From the NCBI GenBank assembly GCA_965233705.1, contig CBDDTF010000001.1, positions 1,054,001-1,118,000 of the forward strand: 64,000 bases of DNA. The letters are read 5' to 3'. Origin of the DNA: Algihabitans sp965233705 (GTDB lineage: Bacteria; Pseudomonadota; Alphaproteobacteria; Kiloniellales; DSM-21159). The notes under the pieces are model-generated. The model did not search any database. It saw nothing but the letters and a program-made list of their open reading frames with translations, and was not told the origin of the DNA. How positions within the stretch are numbered: position 1 is the stretch's first letter; each line of letters starts with the position of its first letter. Positions 59,601-64,000 of this stretch are shown here, in pieces. Position numbers and translations under genes: made by a program.

Positions 59601-60523
59601 GCGAGACGTCAGGCGCCGCCGAGGCGCGCGAGGGCGAGGCCGGCGCCGGCTGGAGCGCGCAGCAGCGCCGGGCCGAGGCTTGGTTTCAGGAACTGCGCGA
59701 CCAGATCTGCGCCGCCTTCGAGCAGCTCGAGGACGAGCTGGCGCCGCCGCAGCAGCACGCCGACAAGCCGGCCGGGCGCTTCGTCTACAAGGACTGGCAG
59801 CGCAGCGACACCAACGCCCCCTCCGGCGAGACCGCGTCGGGCGGCGGCGGGCGCATGGGGATGATGCACGGCCGCGTCTTCGAGAAGGTCGGGGTCAACA
59901 CCTCCACCGTCCACGGCCACTTCAGCCCGGAGTTCGCCAAGCAGATCCCCGGCGCCGAGGAGGACCCGCGCTTCTGGGCTTCGGGCATCTCGCTGGTCGC
60001 GCACATGCAGTCGCCGCTGGTGCCGGCGGTGCACATGAACACCCGCCACATCGTCACCACCAAGGGCTGGTTCGGCGGCGGCGCCGACCTCAACCCCATG
60101 GTGCCCGACGCGGCGGACACCGACGACTTCCACGCCGCACTGAAGCGCGCCTGCGACGCCCACGACCCGGACCACTACCCGAAGTTCAAGGCCTGGTGCG
60201 ATGACTACTTCATGATCAAGCACCGCGGCGAGCCGCGCGGCGTCGGCGGCATCTTCTACGACTACCTGGACAACGACTGGGAGGCCGACTTCGCCTTCAC
60301 CCAGGACGTCGGCCGCGCCTTCCTGGAGATCTACCCCCAGCTCGTGCGCCGGCACATGCACGAGCCCTGGACCGAGGCGCAGCGCCAGCACCAGCTCGTG
60401 CGCCGCGGCCGCTACGTCGAGTTCAACCTGATCTACGACCGCGGCACCACCTTCGGCCTGAAGACCGGCGGCAACGTCGAGGCCATCCTCATGTCGCTGC
60501 CGCCCCTGGCCGCCTGGCCCTGA
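59597..60523 (+). CDS. hemF: Oxygen-dependent coproporphyrinogen III oxidase
   Basis: HemF oxidatively decarboxylates coproporphyrinogen III in heme biosynthesis and needs O2, implying an aerobic organism. The 308-residue protein has the family segments VFEKVGVNTSTVHGHFS, VHMNTRHIVTTKGWFGGGAD, HHRGEPRG-like KHRGEPRGVGGIFYDY and GRYVEFNLIYDRGTTFGLKT. Co-translated with trmL. Confidence 0.96.
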   Translation: MSETSGAAEAREGEAGAGWSAQQRRAEAWFQELRDQICAAFEQLEDELAPPQQHADKPAGRFVYKDWQRSDTNAPSGETASGGGGRMGMMHGRVFEKVGVNTSTVHGHFSPEFAKQIPGAEEDPRFWASGISLVAHMQSPLVPAVHMNTRHIVTTKGWFGGGADLNPMVPDAADTDDFHAALKRACDAHDPDHYPKFKAWCDDYFMIKHRGEPRGVGGIFYDYLDNDWEADFAFTQDVGRAFLEIYPQLVRRHMHEPWTEAQRQHQLVRRGRYVEFNLIYDRGTTFGLKTGGNVEAILMSLPPLAAWP

Positions 60524-60565
60524 CGGCCTGGCCCTGACGGCCTGACCCTGACGGCCTGGCCCGGC
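60512..60565. repeat. 14-bp tandem repeat spanning the hemF stop
   Basis: About four units of gcctggccctgacg. The first unit contains the last codons and stop of hemF, and the remaining ones are untranslated. Confidence 0.85.
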
Positions 60566-60662
60566 CCGCTCGCCGGGACGACGGGCGGGCGCCCGCCGAA
60601 GGCGCGGCCGCGGTGCGCCGGCCGGGCGTGCACGCCGGACGCGGCGCGCGCGTATCATCGGC

Positions 60663-61169
60663 ATGCGCCGCCCGCTCGTCCTCTGCCTCGCGCTCGGCCT
60701 CGGCCTCGTCCTGGGCCTGCTTCTAGGACTGGTCCTGGTATCCCTGCCCGGTTCGCCGCGCGCCGTTCCGCCCGCCGCCGCCCAGGATGTCCTGCGCGCG
60801 CCGGAGGTGGGCCCGGCGGAGGGGGCGGGGACGAGATCGGCGGCCGCCCCGGCGCCGACCCGGCCCTGGGTGGTCGACCGCACCGGCCTGACGGCGGTGC
60901 CGATCCCGGCCCAGGGCTGGTGCCCGACGCCACGCCAGGGCGGCGACGGCGTGGTGCGGTTGCGGGTCGACGCGCTCGACGCCCGCGCCTACCGGGCGCC
61001 GCGCCTGGCGCTGCAGCGCTTCCTGTCCGGCGTGCGCTTCGTGGTGCAGCAGGACTGCCCGCAGGTCTGGGCGATCGAGGTGCAGGGCTACGCGGCCGGC
61101 ACCCGCCGCTTCCTGGGCAGCCTGGTCCGCGACGAGGACTGGCGACTGGAGGGCACGCTGCTGGAGTGA
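60663..61169 (+). CDS. Small secreted protein of unknown function
   Basis: The 168-residue protein has a long hydrophobic signal or anchor (LVLCLALGLGLVLGLLLGLVLVSLP), a Pro/Ala-rich linker and a domain from about 68. That domain has two Cys (WCPTPRQGG, QDCPQVWAIEVQGYAAG), which could form a disulfide. I do not recognise the family. It lies between hemF and the convergent msrP and may be a periplasmic lipoprotein-like or envelope protein. Confidence 0.65.
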   Translation: MRRPLVLCLALGLGLVLGLLLGLVLVSLPGSPRAVPPAAAQDVLRAPEVGPAEGAGTRSAAAPAPTRPWVVDRTGLTAVPIPAQGWCPTPRQGGDGVVRLRVDALDARAYRAPRLALQRFLSGVRFVVQQDCPQVWAIEVQGYAAGTRRFLGSLVRDEDWRLEGTLLE

Positions 61170-61176
61170 GCCGCGC

Positions 61177-62190
61177 TCACATCCACAGCGTGCGGGCGTC
61201 CTGGTCCATGCCGGCGTAGAGCCCGGCGACCCAGTCGCCGTAGCCGTTGTAGAGCTGGGTCGGCACCCGCTCGTCGGTGCCCAGCAGCTCCTCGGTGGCC
61301 TGGCTCCAGCGCGGGTGCGGCACCTCGGGATTGACGTTGGCCCAGAAGCCGTACTCGCGGCCCTGGATCTCCTCCCAGAAGGAAACCGGGCGCTCGGCGG
61401 TGAACTCGAAGGCCACGATCGACTTGAGCGACTTGAAGCCGTACTTCCAGGGCACCACCAGGCGCAGCGGCGCGCCGTTCTGCTTGGGCAGGGGCTTGCC
61501 GTAGATGCCGGTGCCGAGGAAGGTCAGCTCGTTGGTCGCCTCGGCCATCGTCAGGCCCTCGACGTAGGGCCAAGGATACCAGCTCGAGCGCTGGCCGGAG
61601 GCCACCTCGGGGTCCATGAAGGTGGTCATCTTCACGTACTTCGCCGCCGACAGCGGCCGGGCCAGCTCGACCAGCCGCTTCATGGGAAAGCCGGACCAGG
61701 GCACGGCCATCGACCAGGCCTCGACGCAGCGGTGGCGGTAGAGCCGTTCCTCCAGCTCCACCTTGGCCAGCAGCTCGTCGATGTCGAGCTGCATCTCCTG
61801 TTCGACCTCCCCGGAGATGCGCACCGTCCAGGGCCGCAGCGGCAGCGCCTGGGCGCGCTGCCAGATGTTCTTGGAGGAGCCGAACTCGTAGAAGTTGTTG
61901 TAGGTGACGGCCAGCCGCTCCTCGGTGATCTCGCGGTCTAGCGTGAAGTCCGCGTTGCGCGGCGCGGGGTAGCGCCCGACGCCCGGCGCCTCGGCCGGGT
62001 AGAGCTCGGCCAGGGGATCGCCGCTCTCGGCCTGGGCCGGCTCCTCGCAGGCGCTCAGCAGGCCGCCGGCGCCCAGCAGCAGCGAGCCGGCGGCGGCGGT
62101 CCTCAGGAACCGCCGGCGGTCGCGGTAGATCGATTCCGGCGTGGCGGCGGACTCCGGCAGCTCCCAGCCGCGGCGGCGCTTGATCAGCAT
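61177..62190 (-). CDS. msrP: Protein-methionine-sulfoxide reductase catalytic subunit
   Basis: MsrP (YedY) is a periplasmic Mo-molybdopterin enzyme that repairs oxidised methionine. The 337-residue precursor has a Tat signal with RRRFLR at 25-30, the molybdenum-ligating Cys155 in YRHRCVEAWSMAVPW, GFPMKRLVELA and FKSLKSIVAFEFT. ATG 62190 has GGGAGG upstream. The membrane heme partner MsrQ, often adjacent, is not seen in the window. Confidence 0.93.
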   Translation of the reverse strand: MLIKRRRGWELPESAATPESIYRDRRRFLRTAAAGSLLLGAGGLLSACEEPAQAESGDPLAELYPAEAPGVGRYPAPRNADFTLDREITEERLAVTYNNFYEFGSSKNIWQRAQALPLRPWTVRISGEVEQEMQLDIDELLAKVELEERLYRHRCVEAWSMAVPWSGFPMKRLVELARPLSAAKYVKMTTFMDPEVASGQRSSWYPWPYVEGLTMAEATNELTFLGTGIYGKPLPKQNGAPLRLVVPWKYGFKSLKSIVAFEFTAERPVSFWEEIQGREYGFWANVNPEVPHPRWSQATEELLGTDERVPTQLYNGYGDWVAGLYAGMDQDARTLWM

Positions 62191-62341
62191 GACGAACCTC
62201 CCATACCGGCCAGCCATCGGGCGACCTGCCATCGGGCGGCCTGCCCTTGGCCCTGCCGCCCAATGTAAGCCGGCGGGCCGGCGCGCCAACTCACAGCTTG
62301 GAGAGCGGGCCGCGAGCCGCCGGCTGGAGACGGCCGGCCGC

Positions 62342-62395
62342 GGAGGTCCGGCCGGGGAGGTCCGGCCGGGGAGGTCCAGCCGGGGAGATCCGGGG
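62342..62395. repeat. 14-bp tandem repeat upstream of msrP
   Basis: Four units of ggaggtccggccgg, the last degraded, lie between msrP and the MFS gene. Confidence 0.85.
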
Positions 62396-62409
62396 CGGCC
62401 CGGCGCGCC

Positions 62410-63771
62410 TCAGTCCCGCGCCCGCTCGGCCTGGCGCCGGAAGCTCTCCGGCGCCGGCAGGCGGCGGCCGACCAGGGCGCCGGCCAGGGAGATCGCCGCG
62501 AGCAGGACGATCAGGCTGTGCGGGCCGACCAGGTCGACGACCAGGCCGGCGGCGCCGGCGACCAGCGCCAGCCCGCCGATCGCGGTGTTGGAGAAGGCGA
62601 CGTAAAGCGGCCGGTCGTCGCTGGGCGCGGCGTCAACCAGGTAGGTCTTGCGCCCCAGCCGCACGCCGGCCTCGGCCAGGCCCAGCAGCAGGAAGACAAG
62701 GGCGTAGCTGGCCGGCGGCAGGTCGGCCAGCGCCGGCACCAGGGCCAGCGCCAGGGCCAGGCCGCCGGCCAGGGCGCCGACGAGCCCGGCGACCCCCAGC
62801 ACCGCCGCGGCCGAGCGGTCGGAGAAGGGCCCCCAGAAGGGGCTGGAGAGCACGTTGGCCAGGCCCACCGCCAGCACGAAGAGCGCCAGGTTGGACAGCG
62901 CCTCGCCGTAGACCGCCTGGGCGTGCAGCACGAAGAAGGGCATCGCCAGCTCGACCGAGAGCAGCAGCCCGCGCGCCCAGAGGAAGGTGCGGTAGGCCGG
63001 CACCCGGCCGGCCAGGGCCAAGCCGCGCCGCGCCTCGGCCAGGGTGTTCTTGCCGCCCTCCTGCGCCCCCGGCGCCTCGCTGATCAGGGCGAAGAGCAGG
63101 GCCGCCAGGGCCCAGAGCAGCGCCGCGGCGGCGATCAGCGCCAGGTAGGGCCAGATCGCCGCCCCGACCTCCAGGCCGAAGCGCAGCACCAGGGCGGCGA
63201 CCAGGGTCAGGGCGCCGCCGATGGTCGCCCGGTTGGCCAGCATGCGCCCGCGCCGGCCCTTCGGCACGGTCTTGCCGGTGACGTCCTGAAAGGCCACCGA
63301 GCCGATGCCGCTGGCCACCGAGAAGACCAGCACCAGCGCGGCGATCGCCAGCCCGGCGGCGACCGGCGGCAGGGTCAGGGCGGCCGGGATCATCGCCAGC
63401 AGGCAGAGCGCCTGGGTGGCGCCGGCGCCCGCCCACCAGAGCTTGCGCCGGGCCGCCCGGCGGATGCGCGCGGCCACCGCCATCTGCGGCAGCAGCGAGC
63501 CCGCCTGCTTGAGCGGCAGGAGATAGCCCGCGATCACCGCCGGCGCCCCCAGCGCCGAGAGCAGCCAGGGCAGCACCAGCCCGGGGCTGGCGAGCTGTTC
63601 GGCCAGCTTGGTGCAGGCGCCGTTGGCGACGTTCAGCAGGTAGTTGCGCGGAACGTCGCTGCAGGCCGACTCGGGAATCGCCTCGCAGGCGCGCTCGGTC
63701 GAGTCGTCGCCGCTGAGCATGGCGTAGGCCCGCTCGGCGAGGGGGGAGGCAACGGGGCTGTCGGTGGGCAA
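62410..63771 (-). CDS. MFS-type transporter
   Basis: The 453-residue protein has about twelve hydrophobic helices, a polar N-terminal region of 45 residues, and MFS-like loops (LPLKQAGSLLPQ, VPKGRRGRMLANRATIGG after helix 4, GLAEAGVRLGRKTYLVDAAP). The substrate is unknown. No regulator is adjacent. The two Cys near the N-terminus (ACEAIPESACSD) are a curious feature. Confidence 0.82.
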   Translation of the reverse strand: MPTDSPVASPLAERAYAMLSGDDSTERACEAIPESACSDVPRNYLLNVANGACTKLAEQLASPGLVLPWLLSALGAPAVIAGYLLPLKQAGSLLPQMAVAARIRRAARRKLWWAGAGATQALCLLAMIPAALTLPPVAAGLAIAALVLVFSVASGIGSVAFQDVTGKTVPKGRRGRMLANRATIGGALTLVAALVLRFGLEVGAAIWPYLALIAAAALLWALAALLFALISEAPGAQEGGKNTLAEARRGLALAGRVPAYRTFLWARGLLLSVELAMPFFVLHAQAVYGEALSNLALFVLAVGLANVLSSPFWGPFSDRSAAAVLGVAGLVGALAGGLALALALVPALADLPPASYALVFLLLGLAEAGVRLGRKTYLVDAAPSDDRPLYVAFSNTAIGGLALVAGAAGLVVDLVGPHSLIVLLAAISLAGALVGRRLPAPESFRRQAERARD

Positions 63772-63827
63772 GGGCCGATCCTGGCGCCGGAAAAGCGGGG
63801 GTTAGACGAGGGGCGCGCGCGGGCGGA

Positions 63828-64000
63828 TCAGTGATCCTCCTCGTGGTGGCCGATCTCGCCCTTGGAGTAGAGGAACTCGTCGAGATAGCCGGCGAAGTCC
63901 TCGTTGTTGCGGCGAATCCACTCCAGCACCATGGCGGCGTGCTCCATCTCCTCGCGCATGTTGTGCAGCAGGATCTCCTTGAGCGCCGGGTCCTCGCAGT
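63828..64000 (-). CDS. Encapsulin-type ferritin-like protein, C-terminal part
   Basis: Only the last 57 residues are in the window. The sequence LKEILLHNMREEMEHAAMVL followed by EWIRRNNEDFAGYLDEFLYS matches the second helix of EncFtn, whose E-x2-E-H-A residues bind iron at the ferroxidase site. EncFtn oxidises Fe(II) inside encapsulin shells. The protein stops at GEIGHHEEDH with no LTVGSL-type shell-targeting tail. The start and any encapsulin gene lie beyond the right edge. Confidence 0.8.
   Translation of the reverse strand, partial: CEDPALKEILLHNMREEMEHAAMVLEWIRRNNEDFAGYLDEFLYSKGEIGHHEEDH

Overview
The window is high-GC chromosomal DNA from an alphaproteobacterium, most likely of the Rhodospirillales in the broad sense. 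This rests on the CcrM-type adenine methyltransferase with GANTC sites in its leader, the split b/b' ATP synthase Fo operon (atpI-B-E-F'-F), the petABC order of the bc1 complex, and the gene complement (ETF-QO, ispE, hemF, the MTA-shunt genes mtnP-mtnA-aldolase). The genus cannot be read from the sequence alone.

Region by region. 1-261 is the C-terminus of an RND efflux pump. 322-4448 is a 4.1 kb integrated island in the 3' end of tRNA-Gln(TTG). It is flanked by a perfect 17-bp att repeat and carries a tyrosine recombinase, an IS630-family insertion and one unknown membrane protein. 4590-24555 holds housekeeping genes: ispE, a TPR protein, ETF-QO, family 4 UDG, lytic transglycosylase, moaB, a glycosyltransferase, a radical SAM protein, rnhB, ccrM, mutY, a GFA-domain protein, a PepSY protein, a DUF721/DciA-like protein, a DsbA-like oxidoreductase and smc. 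24776-27498 is the ATP synthase Fo operon. 27627-32545 holds csaA, a GNAT enzyme, an OmpR/EnvZ-type two-component pair, and marR divergent from ilvE.

33540-40125 is the most unusual part: a compact, apparently self-regulated system. An ECF sigma/anti-sigma pair is divergent from a secreted subtilisin-like protease. Behind the protease come a secreted protein that is essentially 50 Asp-Gly dipeptides and an Fe(II)/2-oxoglutarate hydroxylase of the aspartyl/asparaginyl hydroxylase family. A predicted alpha/alpha-barrel protein of unknown function converges on the hydroxylase. Three promoters (sigma operon, protease, Asp-Gly protein) have exactly GGAAT-N17-CGTTG, and the barrel gene has GGACT-N17-CGTTA. 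The protease carries its own shorter Asp-Gly tract directly after its signal sequence. I infer one regulon that makes, possibly hydroxylates, exports and processes a poly(Asp-Gly) polypeptide.

40168-43383 is a molybdenum cofactor operon (pgsA, mobB, moeA, moaD, moaE). 43703-49670 holds a DUF465-like protein, uvrC, a pteridine pair (folM-like SDR plus folB), a Ca2+/Na+ antiporter and msrB. 49759-53458 is an mtnP-mtnA-class II aldolase-glyoxalase operon that fits the methylthioadenosine shunt. 53679-58708 holds a chemotaxis receptor and petABC. 59118-63771 holds trmL-hemF, a small secreted protein, the molybdoenzyme msrP and an MFS transporter. The right edge cuts an encapsulin-type ferritin-like protein.

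Two genome-level features recur. One is a family of intergenic palindromes with GCGACC and GGTCGCAAATCGCTC borders, in five to six copies. The other is many short GC-rich tandem repeats with 12-21 bp units.
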